Shown: one piece after another, positions 52,756-60,601 of the stretch
How the letters are laid out: each line of letters opens with the position of its first letter
Numbering within the stretch: position 1 is the stretch's first letter
DNA from: Gordonibacter pamelaeae
GTDB lineage: Bacteria > Actinomycetota > Coriobacteriia > Coriobacteriales > Eggerthellaceae
NCBI RefSeq assembly: GCF_042665095.1
Contig: NZ_JBHTBV010000005.1
Strand: one strand, 5' to 3'
DNA: 64,000 nt
Notes under the pieces: model-generated
Seen by the model: the letters and a program-made list of their open reading frames with translations, nothing else
What the model was told of the DNA's origin: nothing
Databases searched by the model: none
Made by a program: the position numbers and the translations under genes

Positions 52756-53522
52756 CTTGCTTCCCTGTCCACACCGCGCCGGCTGAACACCACGGAGATC
52801 GTCCTGAAGAACACCCTCGCGTCGAAGGCGAGGGACATGTTGGCCACGTACTCGCCGTCAAGGAAAGCCTTCTCCTCGTCGGAGACGAGGTTGCGGCCGT
52901 TCACCTGGGCCCAGCCGGTGAGTCCCGGGCGCACAGCCTCGGCGTTGAGCGGGATCCTCAGGTCTATGAGCCGGCGCTCGCGGATGATGACGGGGCGTGG
53001 CCCGATGATCGACATGTCGCCCTTGAGGATGTTCGCGAGCTGCGGGAGCTCGTCGAGGGACCACCTCCGCAGGAAGTTGCCCACCGGCGTCATGAACGCC
53101 GCCTTGTCGGCGAAATCCTGGGCGGGCATGTCGGGCGGGGTCTCCACGAGCATGGTGCGGAACTTCCAGCACTCAAAGCGGCTCCCCGCCCGACCCCAGC
53201 GCTTCTGCTTGAAGAGCACCGGCCCCTGGGAGGTGGCCTTCACGGCCACCGCGCAGGCGGCGAGCACGGGCGACAGGGCCACGAGGCCCAGGGCCGAGAA
53301 TACGATGTCGAAGGCGCGTTTTACGTGTGCATATGATTTGCTTGGAATACGCGAGAGGGGCGGACGAACTTCAATGCCCGGATGCAGGCGGGCAGCCATG
53401 CGGTCTCCAGCTGAATCGACCGGATCGTCCTCAAGGCAGAAATCGTCCCCCGGTAGAGCCGTCTCAGCCGCCATAGCGGCAGCAGTTTCGTCAAGTTGAT
53501 ATATTCCTGTGTTTTCTGACAA
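52752..53522 (-). CDS. Undecaprenyl-phosphate sugar-1-phosphate transferase (initiating enzyme)
   Basis: 256 residues: a polar N-terminal tail, one membrane helix (IVFSALGLVALSPVLAACAVAV near 75) and the conserved bacterial sugar-transferase domain with KQKRWGRAG, WKFRTM, RRWSLDELPQLANIL, DMSIIGPRPV and RPGLTGWAQVNGR. It starts repeat-unit assembly on the lipid carrier. High GC like the flanking genes. Its start overlaps the antiterminator gene by 32 bases. Confidence 0.93.
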   Translation of the reverse strand: MSENTGIYQLDETAAAMAAETALPGDDFCLEDDPVDSAGDRMAARLHPGIEVRPPLSRIPSKSYAHVKRAFDIVFSALGLVALSPVLAACAVAVKATSQGPVLFKQKRWGRAGSRFECWKFRTMLVETPPDMPAQDFADKAAFMTPVGNFLRRWSLDELPQLANILKGDMSIIGPRPVIIRERRLIDLRIPLNAEAVRPGLTGWAQVNGRNLVSDEEKAFLDGEYVANMSLAFDARVFFRTISVVFSRRGVDREAR

Positions 53523-54015
53523 TCTCTAGTCCGACTTTGAGGTTCAGCTTGCGGCCGAACATCGTTGTTTCCACGTATGCCAGGCGCTTGTGGCGGTCGA
53601 TCTTCTTGACCAGGGCGGTTTGGTGGACCAGCGGGCCTTTCGTTATGCTGATCTCGTCGCCTTCTATCACGCCCTCCGACATTTCCACCACGCGGTGGTC
53701 TTTGGTCGTGAAGGAATCGATGAAGGCTATCTCATCTGCGTTAAGGGGAATGAACGCGTTGTCGTTTCCCAGGAGCTTGGTGAACGCGGGAACCTTGCGG
53801 AGCTCGTCCGCGGCCTGGTCAACCTTATCGGTAATAAGGAACAGGTATCCGGGAAGCAGGATCTCGGAGCGGCGCTTCCACTCGCCCTTGGTCTTCTTCA
53901 TGATCTCGTACTGGGGGATGAAGCACTCCTGCAGCACGTCGTCATCGACGAGCTGCTCCACCAGATGGAGGACGCGGCGCTCCCTGCCGCCGACGACCTG
54001 CACGACATACCACAT
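53491..54015 (-). CDS. NusG paralogue, LoaP/RfaH-like antiterminator
   Basis: 174 residues: an NGN domain (MWYVVQVVGGRERRVLHLVEQL at the start, LLPGYLFLITD near 54) and a KOW-type C-terminus (EGDEISITKGPLVHQTALVKKID, near 120). Specialised NusG proteins at the head of long polysaccharide operons promote elongation through them. AGGAGG precedes the ATG. The transcript probably begins near 54395, giving a leader of about 380 bases with a large hairpin at 54266. Confidence 0.88.
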   Translation of the reverse strand: MWYVVQVVGGRERRVLHLVEQLVDDDVLQECFIPQYEIMKKTKGEWKRRSEILLPGYLFLITDKVDQAADELRKVPAFTKLLGNDNAFIPLNADEIAFIDSFTTKDHRVVEMSEGVIEGDEISITKGPLVHQTALVKKIDRHKRLAYVETTMFGRKLNLKVGLEIVRKHRNIST

Positions 54016-54265
54016 AGCCAGCCTCCTGCCGAAGGGCCTCTACAAAGGTAAGGCTTCGTCATGCGCCGAAAGGCGATGCGAAACGACAACGTTATTCATC
54101 CTCCTACTCGCAACGAGACGCGCACCCAGCGACGATCCCTCGCTTGTAAGATATGCCCGGCGGTTCAACCGCCACGACCGGAACGACTCGAAAGAAGCGG
54201 AGGGGCCCGCACGATCAGCTTGCGCTCGCGCAGCCCTTTGATGATTTCCGCGGATTCGCTTCGTC

Positions 54266-54309
54266 GTTTTGGAAAGCACGTCCCTACGAGGACGCAGGCA
54301 TTCCAAAAC
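54266..54309 (-). promoter_or_regulatory. Leader hairpin upstream of the antiterminator gene
   Basis: GTTTTGGAA (54266-54274) pairs with TTCCAAAAC (54301-54309), with an inner CGTCC/GGACG stem. It lies in the untranslated leader of the minus-strand operon. LoaP-type proteins are reported to need an RNA hairpin in the leader, so this is a candidate recruitment site (inference). Confidence 0.45.
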
Positions 54310-54400
54310 CGGCCTTTTACCAGCCGCCATGGGAATACAACTTCAAATGCATAGCAAAAGATTATGTATTCCCTGATAAAACTGGCGGTTGTCATTATAA

Positions 54401-54429
54401 ATGATAGGTTGAGGTTTACAGTTTAGCAA
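54401..54429 (-). promoter_or_regulatory. Predicted promoter of the polysaccharide operon
   Basis: On the minus strand, TTGCTA (54429-54424) and TATCAT (54406-54401) are 17 bases apart; a TATAAT follows a few bases later. The C15 tract begins 50 bases upstream of the -35. Confidence 0.55.
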
Positions 54430-54478
54430 CGCCAAATGTGAAGATTCTTTTTCCAGGAGTCGTTTTTCCTCGGTCAAG

Positions 54479-54493
54479 CCCCCCCCCCCCCCC
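54479..54493. repeat. Poly-C tract, 15 bases
   Basis: Fifteen consecutive C on the plus strand, flanked by similar sequences (TTTTTCCTCGGTC on the left, CTTTTCCTCGACC on the right). It lies between the two divergent promoters. Length is likely unstable. Confidence 0.9.
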
Positions 54494-54573
54494 GCTTTTC
54501 CTCGACCAACAATTTCAGAACGGTTGTACGAACCGGTCTTATATGGTTGTCGTATGGAGAATCCGCAAGCCGA

Positions 54574-54591
54574 CCCCCCCCCCTTTTTTTT
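54574..54591. repeat. C10-T8 homopolymer tract
   Basis: Ten C directly followed by eight T on the plus strand, 80 bases from the C15 tract and 120 bases upstream of the surface-protein promoter. Confidence 0.85.
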
Positions 54592-54710
54592 CCACCATTG
54601 ACGCCGGCAAGCTGCCCGCAACCGTTGGCGAGCCTCTTTGTTGCACAACACGAAGAACGCCCCGCTAAAGAGGAATTACTACGTTTACGAGGCAAAAGAT
54701 CAATTTCTCA

Positions 54711-54740
54711 TTGACAAACGCGTCGAACGGCCGCTATCAT
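54711..54740 (+). promoter_or_regulatory. Predicted promoter of the SPQTG surface-protein gene
   Basis: Consensus TTGACA (54711-54716) and TATCAT (54735-54740) spaced 18 bases, 63 bases before the ATG at 54803. Confidence 0.65.
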
Positions 54741-54802
54741 TCAGAAGGGTAAGGCTGTAAAACTGTGTTCGCGTGAAGAGCACCCAAGGAAAGAAGGATT
54801 TA

Positions 54803-55360
54803 ATGAAGAAGAGGATTGTAGCGATTGCTTGTGCTGCAGCTCTCATGCTTGCGCTTCCGACGCTTGCATGGGCAGCCCCGAGCCCGAGCAACAATGGCAC
54901 CGCCACGGGCGACAATGGTGTGAGCGCTGTCGTCAAGGCTGGTTCTGGCACTATCGAGAGCGTGGCTTCTACCTCCGCGAAGGCCAGCAACGTTCCTGCC
55001 GGCACCGATATCGTTGCTTCTTTCGAAGTTAAGGGCGACGCCACCAACGTCGACCTTACGTTCAACGTTGGTGCCAAGTACGCCGGTTACGCTTACACGG
55101 TTTACGTGCAGCATACGGACGGTACGACCGAGACTTTGACGGGTACGGTTGCCGCTGATGGCACCATCGCAATCCATGTTGACAAACTGTCCATCTTCTC
55201 CATCGCCATCGGCGCTGCGGGTTCGACAGCTAACGCCAACACGGGTTCCACCTCCCCGCAGACCGGCGTTGACCTCGGCACCGTTGCCGGCGCCACCGTC
55301 GTGACGGCCATCGCCGCCGGCGCTGTCTTCGTGGCCCTGCGCAAGAAGGTCACCGAGTAG
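54803..55360 (+). CDS. Sortase-anchored small surface protein with SPQTG signal
   Basis: 185 residues. A signal peptide (KKRIVAIACAAALMLALPTLAWA) with cleavage after AWA is followed by a Thr/Ser/Ala/Gly-rich beta-type body. The C-terminal sorting signal is SPQTG near 152, then a hydrophobic helix and RKKVTE. SPQTG is the LPXTG-like variant common in coriobacteria. GAAGGA lies before ATG 54803. The sortase gene is next downstream, so this is probably its substrate. Function of the mature protein unknown. Confidence 0.85.
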   Translation: MKKRIVAIACAAALMLALPTLAWAAPSPSNNGTATGDNGVSAVVKAGSGTIESVASTSAKASNVPAGTDIVASFEVKGDATNVDLTFNVGAKYAGYAYTVYVQHTDGTTETLTGTVAADGTIAIHVDKLSIFSIAIGAAGSTANANTGSTSPQTGVDLGTVAGATVVTAIAAGAVFVALRKKVTE

Positions 55361-55396
55361 CAAGCACACCGCAAGTCTTATATAGAACTTGTATCG

Positions 55397-55427
55397 AAGA
55401 GACCTGTTTTACAACAGGTCTCTTCTT
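55397..55427 (+). terminator. Intrinsic terminator after the surface-protein gene
   Basis: Perfect 12-base stem AAGAGACCTGTT / AACAGGTCTCTT with a 4-base loop, followed by CTTCT. Confidence 0.88.
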
Positions 55428-55505
55428 CTATGGGCAAACGGTTTGCTACCATAGCCTCAACACTTGAGGTACGAAACACCTTTACGAAAGCGAGCGGTCC
55501 TTCCT

Positions 55506-56363
55506 ATGCCGAAAGCGCCTTTGGAACAACGAAGCGACGACCTCCAGCCCAAGCACGCGAAGGCCGCCAGCCCCCTCGAGGCGAGGAAGAAGAAGCGCTC
55601 CATTATCATCCTCGCGGTGCTCCTCGCCTTTCTCCTGTGCGGCGTCGCCGCCGGGTGCGGCTATCTGATCTGGCAGCAAGCCGAGCTCGACCGCGTGGCC
55701 GAGGAGATGAAGAACACGCCGGAACCGGTGGTGGAGCAACCCGCACAGGATACCGCCGACAACCGGGTGGAAAACCCCATCGACTTCACGTCGCTGAAGC
55801 AGGAGAACCCCGATATCTACGCGTGGATCCACGTTCCCGGCACCGATGTGAACCTCCCTGTGCTGCAGAGCGCCACGAACGACTTCCTCTACCTCGACCA
55901 TAACAAAGACGGCGACTACGCCATCGAGGGAGCCATCTACACCGAGATGGCCAACAACACCGATTTCAGCGACCCCGTGACGGTGCTCTACGGCCACAAC
56001 CTGCAGAACGGCACCATGTTCTCCACCCTGCACTACTTCGAGAACGAGGACTTCTTCAACGAGCATGACACGCTGTATATCTACACGCCGGGGCATGCGC
56101 TCACCTACCGCGTTGTCTCGGCCTACCTGTACGACGACCGCCATATCCTGAACTCCTACAACCTCTCCGATCCGACGGTGCGCCAGGAATACTTCAACTT
56201 CGTCATGCATCCGGATTCTCTGCTGGTTAACACCCGAAGCGACACGGAACTGTCAATTGATGATAAAATAGTGCAGTTGAGCACCTGCATGAGCGACACC
56301 AACCACACAACCAGCCGCTACATCGTTACTGGAGTTTTAATAGATGACCAACCGACCTACTAA
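55506..56363 (+). CDS. Class B sortase
   Basis: 285 residues: a basic cytoplasmic tail, one membrane anchor (IIILAVLLAFLLCGVAAGCGYLI near 33-55), and the sortase barrel. Catalytic His in VLYGHNLQNGTMF (near 160), Cys in LSTCMSD (near 262) and Arg in TSRYIVTG near the end. It should join SPQTG proteins to the wall. ATG 55506 has a weak ribosome site; TTG 55464 is an alternative. Its 3' end overlaps the LCP gene by 20 bases. Confidence 0.9.
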   Translation: MPKAPLEQRSDDLQPKHAKAASPLEARKKKRSIIILAVLLAFLLCGVAAGCGYLIWQQAELDRVAEEMKNTPEPVVEQPAQDTADNRVENPIDFTSLKQENPDIYAWIHVPGTDVNLPVLQSATNDFLYLDHNKDGDYAIEGAIYTEMANNTDFSDPVTVLYGHNLQNGTMFSTLHYFENEDFFNEHDTLYIYTPGHALTYRVVSAYLYDDRHILNSYNLSDPTVRQEYFNFVMHPDSLLVNTRSDTELSIDDKIVQLSTCMSDTNHTTSRYIVTGVLIDDQPTY

Positions 56364-57549
56364 CCGACCGACGCCGCCCTCGCGTGCGCCTCGAAGCGGA
56401 TCCCCCTCCACCCAGGCTCCCCAGCAGACGGCGGGTCAGCCAACGGAAGGGCGAGCCGACTCGTCCGAGTTCTTTGCCCAGCAGGCGGCCTCCCAGAACC
56501 AGGAAGTGCTGATCCGCAAGCGCAAGCGAAGCCACTCGAAACGCAAGAAACGCATTCGCGTCGCGCTTGTCGTACTGGTCGTGGTGGCCCTGGTGGGCGG
56601 CGGCACGGCCTGGGGCGTCATGAGCACCATCAAAGCCGGCGAAGGCGCCATCCACGAGGCCTCCCAAGCCGAGGACATCCAAACCGCCGAAAACGCCGTA
56701 GCCTACGACGAGGGCAAGACCGTCAAATACAACGGCCACACCTATGCGCTGAACGAGAACATGGTCTCCATCTGCATCATCGGCTTCGACCGCACGGCAC
56801 CCGCCGAGGTGGGCGAGAAGGCCGGCCAAGCAGACGCCGTCATGGTGATGGCGCTCGATACGAAAACCGGCGAGGCCACCGCCATCGGCCTTCCCCGCGA
56901 CAGCATGGTGGAAGTGGGCGAATTCGTGGGCAGCGCGTTCATCGGCCTTGACAAGATGCAGCTGTGCCTGGCGTACAGCTACGGCGACGGCAGGGAAACC
57001 AGCTGCCAGTACACCACCACCGTGGCCTCGCGCGTACTGTACAACATGCCCATCTCCTACTACTTCGCACTCGACTTGAGCGGCGTCGGCCCGCTGAACG
57101 ACGCCATAGGCGGCGTGGCGCTCACGCCGCTGCAGAGCATCCCCAACACGGGCATCGTGGAGGGGCAGGACACCGTGCTGTTCGGCAACAACGCGCTGCG
57201 CTACGTGCAATGGCGCGACACGTCGGTGCTCACGTCCTCGCTCGACCGCCAGGCACGCCAGGTGCAGTACATCAAGGCTTTCGCCGCCCAGGCGCTCAGC
57301 ATGGCGCAGGGCAACGTGGGCACGCTGCTGGACCTGTTCAACACGGCGAACGGGTATTCTATCACCAACCTGGGCGTCAGCGAGTTCAGCTACCTGGCCA
57401 CCTCGGTGCTCTCGAGCGGCATCACGAGCCTCAACGTGACCACGCTCCCGGGCGAGATGCAGCAGGGCGAGAAATACGCCGAGTACTACCTCGACAAGAA
57501 TGCCGTCTACGAGACGGTTTTGGACGTGTACTACCGTCAGGTCGACTAG
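56344..57549 (+). CDS. LytR-CpsA-Psr (LCP) family protein
   Basis: 401 residues. A Pro/Ser/Gln-rich cytoplasmic tail of about 55 residues, a basic stop, one membrane helix (IRVALVVLVVVALVGGGTAWGV near 72-93) and the LCP catalytic domain: SICIIGFDRTAP, ADAVMVMALDT, LPRDSMVEV, DAIGGVALTPL, ALRYVQWRDT. LCP enzymes transfer lipid-linked polymers to peptidoglycan. Its place after the sortase and before the chain-length genes suggests it attaches the polymer made by the divergent operon. Confidence 0.92.
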   Translation: MTNRPTNRPTPPSRAPRSGSPSTQAPQQTAGQPTEGRADSSEFFAQQAASQNQEVLIRKRKRSHSKRKKRIRVALVVLVVVALVGGGTAWGVMSTIKAGEGAIHEASQAEDIQTAENAVAYDEGKTVKYNGHTYALNENMVSICIIGFDRTAPAEVGEKAGQADAVMVMALDTKTGEATAIGLPRDSMVEVGEFVGSAFIGLDKMQLCLAYSYGDGRETSCQYTTTVASRVLYNMPISYYFALDLSGVGPLNDAIGGVALTPLQSIPNTGIVEGQDTVLFGNNALRYVQWRDTSVLTSSLDRQARQVQYIKAFAAQALSMAQGNVGTLLDLFNTANGYSITNLGVSEFSYLATSVLSSGITSLNVTTLPGEMQQGEKYAEYYLDKNAVYETVLDVYYRQVD

Positions 57550-57597
57550 CATTCGACCTGGAAACGCGGTACCTGGGCTTATAAGGAGAGATAACCC

Positions 57598-58260
57598 GTG
57601 ACCTTGCTAGAACTGCTCCACCTGCTTCGGAAGAAGTGGTACCTGGTCGTCGTGTTCCCGCTCGTTTTCGCGGGAGCCACCGCCATTTACTGCTGGGGAT
57701 TCATGTCGAACGACTACACGTCCGACGTATCGCTCTACGTGCTCAACAAAACCGACGAGCAGAGCTCGAACATCACGAGCAGCGATACCACGGCCAGCCA
57801 GCAGCTGGCGAACGACATCGCCGTCATGGCCCAGTCGAACCGCGTGATCGACGCCACCGCCCAGTCGCTGGGCATGAGCACGCTCAAGGGCTACGACATC
57901 AAGGTGACCTCGGCCACCACGAACCGCGTGATCACGCTGAGCGTCACGGGCAAGAAGCCCGAGGCCGTGGCGCAGATTGCCAACGAGCTGGCCAAGCAGA
58001 CGGCCGACACCGCCGTGGAGGTCATGGAGCTCAAGGCCGTCAACATCGTCGATGCCGCCCAGGTTCCCAACGCCCCCTCGGGCCCGAACCGCATCATGTA
58101 CACCGCCGTCGCCTTCTTGGCAGGCCTGTTCTTCGCCGTGGCCCTTATCGTGCTGCTCGACCTCATCGATACCACCGTGAAGAGCCCCGAGGAAGCCGAG
58201 GAGCTTCTGGGGCTGCCCGTCCTGGGCCGCATGCCCGCGCTGAAGGGTAAGGGGAACTAA
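57598..58260 (+). CDS. Wzz/YveK-like capsule chain-length and kinase-activator protein
   Basis: 220 residues with an N-terminal Wzz domain (TLLELLHLLRKKWYLVVVFPLVF, first helix) and a second membrane helix near 165-187. A short cytoplasmic tail (EEAEELLGLPVLGRMPALKGK) is of the kind that activates the partner tyrosine kinase. GTG 57598 follows AAGGAGAG. The kinase gene starts one base after its stop. Confidence 0.9.
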   Translation: MTLLELLHLLRKKWYLVVVFPLVFAGATAIYCWGFMSNDYTSDVSLYVLNKTDEQSSNITSSDTTASQQLANDIAVMAQSNRVIDATAQSLGMSTLKGYDIKVTSATTNRVITLSVTGKKPEAVAQIANELAKQTADTAVEVMELKAVNIVDAAQVPNAPSGPNRIMYTAVAFLAGLFFAVALIVLLDLIDTTVKSPEEAEELLGLPVLGRMPALKGKGN

Positions 58261-58261
58261 C

Positions 58262-59188
58262 ATGGCCAAGAAGAGCAAGAAGATCCTCGCGCGCTTCGAG
58301 CATCCGCAGCTTTCCAACGCGTCGAAAACGCTTCTGGCGAACATCCGCTTCGCCTCGGTGGACGAGAAGGTGAAGACCATCGTGGTCACCTCCTCGGAGC
58401 AGAACGAGGGCAAGACCATCGTGTCCACGAACCTTGCGAACGCCATCGCCACGGCGGGCAAGAAGGTGCTCATCGTGGAGACCGACATGCGCCGCCGCTC
58501 CCTGGGCAAGCTGCTCGATATCCACCCGACAAGCGGCCTGTACGCCGCCCTCTCGGGCTCGGCCTCGCTCAACGATGCCATCCTGCCGACGCACATCCCG
58601 AACCTGTACTTCCTCGACGCCGAGCCGAACATCCCGAGCCCCGCGGACATCCTGAGCACGAAGCGCTTCGCGTCGCTGGTGGACAAGCTGCGCGACTCGT
58701 TCGACTACGTGATCTTCGACACGCCCCCCGTGTCGCTGTTCGTGGATGCCGCCATCTTGAGCAGCCTGGTGGACGGCACGCTGCTGGTCATCCGCCAGAA
58801 CCAGACGAAGCGCTCCCTCGTGGCGAAGTGCGCCCAGCAGCTCCGCGTGGCCGATGCCCGCATCCTGGGCACCGTCATGACGTTCTGCACCGATGACGAG
58901 AGCAGCTACTACTACGCCTACTACACGCAGGACGGCAAGCGCGTGAACAAGGAGGACCTTGAGCCGGCCGCCATGCCTTCCGACCTGAACAACCCGGTGG
59001 CCTGGGAGCAGGAGGGGCACACCTCGCCCCGGCGTGCGTCCTCGGGGCGTTCGGCAGCGCAGCCGCGCCCGGGCATGGCAGACGTGCAGGGGGCCGTGGC
59101 GGGAGGCAATCCCTACGCGCCCAACGCGTTCAAGGCCATGACGCCGGGAAGCAAGACGCCGCGCCACAAGAACCGGACGCGCTCGTAA
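58262..59188 (+). CDS. BY-kinase (CpsD/CapB-like tyrosine autokinase)
   Basis: 308 residues. Walker A TSSEQNEGKTIVSTN (near 44), Walker A' VLIVETDMRRRSLGKLL (near 72) and Walker B YVIFDTPPV (near 155). A tyrosine cluster ESSYYYAYYTQDGKR near 215 is followed, unusually, by an 80-residue Pro/Ser/Arg-rich tail after the cluster. Controls polymer length/export through cyclic phosphorylation with the Wzz-like and PHP proteins. Confidence 0.9.
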   Translation: MAKKSKKILARFEHPQLSNASKTLLANIRFASVDEKVKTIVVTSSEQNEGKTIVSTNLANAIATAGKKVLIVETDMRRRSLGKLLDIHPTSGLYAALSGSASLNDAILPTHIPNLYFLDAEPNIPSPADILSTKRFASLVDKLRDSFDYVIFDTPPVSLFVDAAILSSLVDGTLLVIRQNQTKRSLVAKCAQQLRVADARILGTVMTFCTDDESSYYYAYYTQDGKRVNKEDLEPAAMPSDLNNPVAWEQEGHTSPRRASSGRSAAQPRPGMADVQGAVAGGNPYAPNAFKAMTPGSKTPRHKNRTRS

Positions 59189-59213
59189 GCCGGAAGCTGG
59201 AGCGCATCTCGCC

Positions 59214-59846
59214 ATGTTCGACCTCCATTGCCATATCCTGTTCGACGTCGATGACGGGTCGAACGATTTCGCCGAGTCGCAGGCCATGCTCAACGCCGCC
59301 CGCAAGTCGGGCATCGACAACATCGTCTGCACGCCCCACTGCCGGGGCTCGCGCTTCGACTACCAGCGCATCGTCGACCACTTCGACGTGCTTAGCCGCT
59401 TCGCGCATTCGCAGGGCTTTCAGATGACGTTGGGCTTCGAGGTGTACTGGGAGAACCTGATAAGCTTCGGCATCGACAACGCGTCGCACCTCTGCTTCGA
59501 GGGCACCAACCTCCTGCTGCTGGAGTTCGGCGTGGCCAGCCTGCCGCCGAATTGGCAGCGCATCATCTACAACCTCCAAGGGCAGGGCATCCAGCCCATC
59601 ATCGCGCATCCGGAGCGCTACCGGCCCGTTCAAAACGACATCGGCATTGCCGAGGAGATGAAGGATCTGGGTTGCTTGCTGCAGTTGTCGGGGAACTTCG
59701 CCGCAGGCGGGTTCCGCAGCAACAGCAAGCGGGCGGCGCTCAAGCTGCTGGAGAACGACCTGGTGGATTACATTGCCTCGGACGCCCACTGCGTGGAAGA
59801 CTACGCAGACTACCGCAAAGCCATCAAGATCGCCCAGAAGTACTAG
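59214..59846 (+). CDS. CpsB/CapC-like PHP-family protein-tyrosine phosphatase
   Basis: 210 residues with PHP metal ligands: DLHCHILFDVDDGS at the start, IVCTPHCRG near 38, LLLLEFGVASLPPNW near 100, IIAHPERYRPV near 137 and DYIASDAHCVED near 188. It dephosphorylates the BY-kinase. About 30-40 residues shorter than many CpsB proteins. Last gene of the run beginning at 55506. Confidence 0.9.
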   Translation: MFDLHCHILFDVDDGSNDFAESQAMLNAARKSGIDNIVCTPHCRGSRFDYQRIVDHFDVLSRFAHSQGFQMTLGFEVYWENLISFGIDNASHLCFEGTNLLLLEFGVASLPPNWQRIIYNLQGQGIQPIIAHPERYRPVQNDIGIAEEMKDLGCLLQLSGNFAAGGFRSNSKRAALKLLENDLVDYIASDAHCVEDYADYRKAIKIAQKY

Positions 59847-59852
59847 CGCAAA

Positions 59853-59884
59853 GACGCCGCCCCGAGGGGCGGCGTCTTCTTTCT
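59853..59884 (+). terminator. Intrinsic terminator after the PHP phosphatase gene
   Basis: GACGCCGCCCC pairs with GGGGCGGCGTC around GA, followed by TTCTTTCT. Confidence 0.9.
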
Positions 59885-59961
59885 CGCAGGTTCGGGCCGA
59901 AATCAGAGAGGCCTCCTGGTGCCGGGGATCGGCCTGTCGGCCGACAGGCCAACGGAACAGG

Positions 59962-60522
59962 CTAGACGCGCTTGATGAAGCGGCCGTCGCGGGTGTCGAT
60001 CTGCAGGATGTCGCCGATCTCGACGAACGTGGGCACCTGCAGCTCCACGCCGGTCTCGAGCGTGGCGGGCTTCGTCGTGTTCGTGGCCGTGTCGCCCTTG
60101 AAGCCGGGCTCGGTGTGCGTGACCTCGAGCTCGACGAACATCTGGGGCTCGATGCTGATCAGCTCGTCGCCGGCGTAGAGCAGCGTGGCCTCGTCGTTCT
60201 CCTTGAGCCACTGGGAGGCATCGCCCACCACGTCGGCCGGGATAGCCGTCTGCTCGTAGGTGTCGTTGTCCATGAAGTTGAAGTCGGCACCGTCGTTGTA
60301 CAGGTACTGGAGCTTCTTCGACTCGAGGCGCACGGACTCCACCTTCACGCCGGCGTTGAACGTGTTGTCGATGACGCGGCCGGTCTTGATGTCCTTGAGC
60401 TTCGTGCGGACGAACGCGCCGCCCTTGCCGGGCTTCACATGCTGGAACTCCACGATGGTGCACAGCTTGCCGTTGTACTCGATGCACATGCCGTTCTTGA
60501 AATCGGCGGTAGAGATTGCCAT
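59962..60522 (-). CDS. efp: Elongation factor P
   Basis: 186 residues, full length. N-terminal KOW-like domain with the modification loop HVKPGKGGAF near residue 28-37 (Lys at the tip), two OB domains, and the C-terminal signature VGDILQIDTRDGRFIKRV. It relieves ribosome stalling at polyproline. Located downstream of the pepP gene as in many Gram-positives. Confidence 0.97.
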   Translation of the reverse strand: MAISTADFKNGMCIEYNGKLCTIVEFQHVKPGKGGAFVRTKLKDIKTGRVIDNTFNAGVKVESVRLESKKLQYLYNDGADFNFMDNDTYEQTAIPADVVGDASQWLKENDEATLLYAGDELISIEPQMFVELEVTHTEPGFKGDTATNTTKPATLETGVELQVPTFVEIGDILQIDTRDGRFIKRV

Positions 60523-60601
60523 TCCCTTGGTTCCTTTCGATTGCTCGCGCCGACCGCGGAACTGCTCTCGTCTGGGGCGGCGGCACGCAGGTATTTTGCC
60601 G

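Larger units (their letters stand above)
54016..54802. promoter_or_regulatory. Divergent control region between the polysaccharide operon and the surface-protein genes
   Basis: 787 bases without a supported gene. It contains a leader hairpin (54266-54309), a minus-strand promoter (54401-54429), two homopolymer tracts (54479-54493 and 54574-54591) and a plus-strand promoter (54711-54740). Short open frames across the tracts are low-complexity and not convincing as genes. Confidence 0.7.

Noticed and set aside
54479..54591. Homopolymer tracts as assembly filler
   Set aside because: Flanking sequence is unique and the tracts lie between two good promoters, so I kept them as real but possibly mis-sized repeats.
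54061..54695. Several short open frames on both strands in the divergent control region
   Set aside because: They run through homopolymer tracts, have no ribosome sites or recognisable domains, and coincide with promoters and a hairpin.
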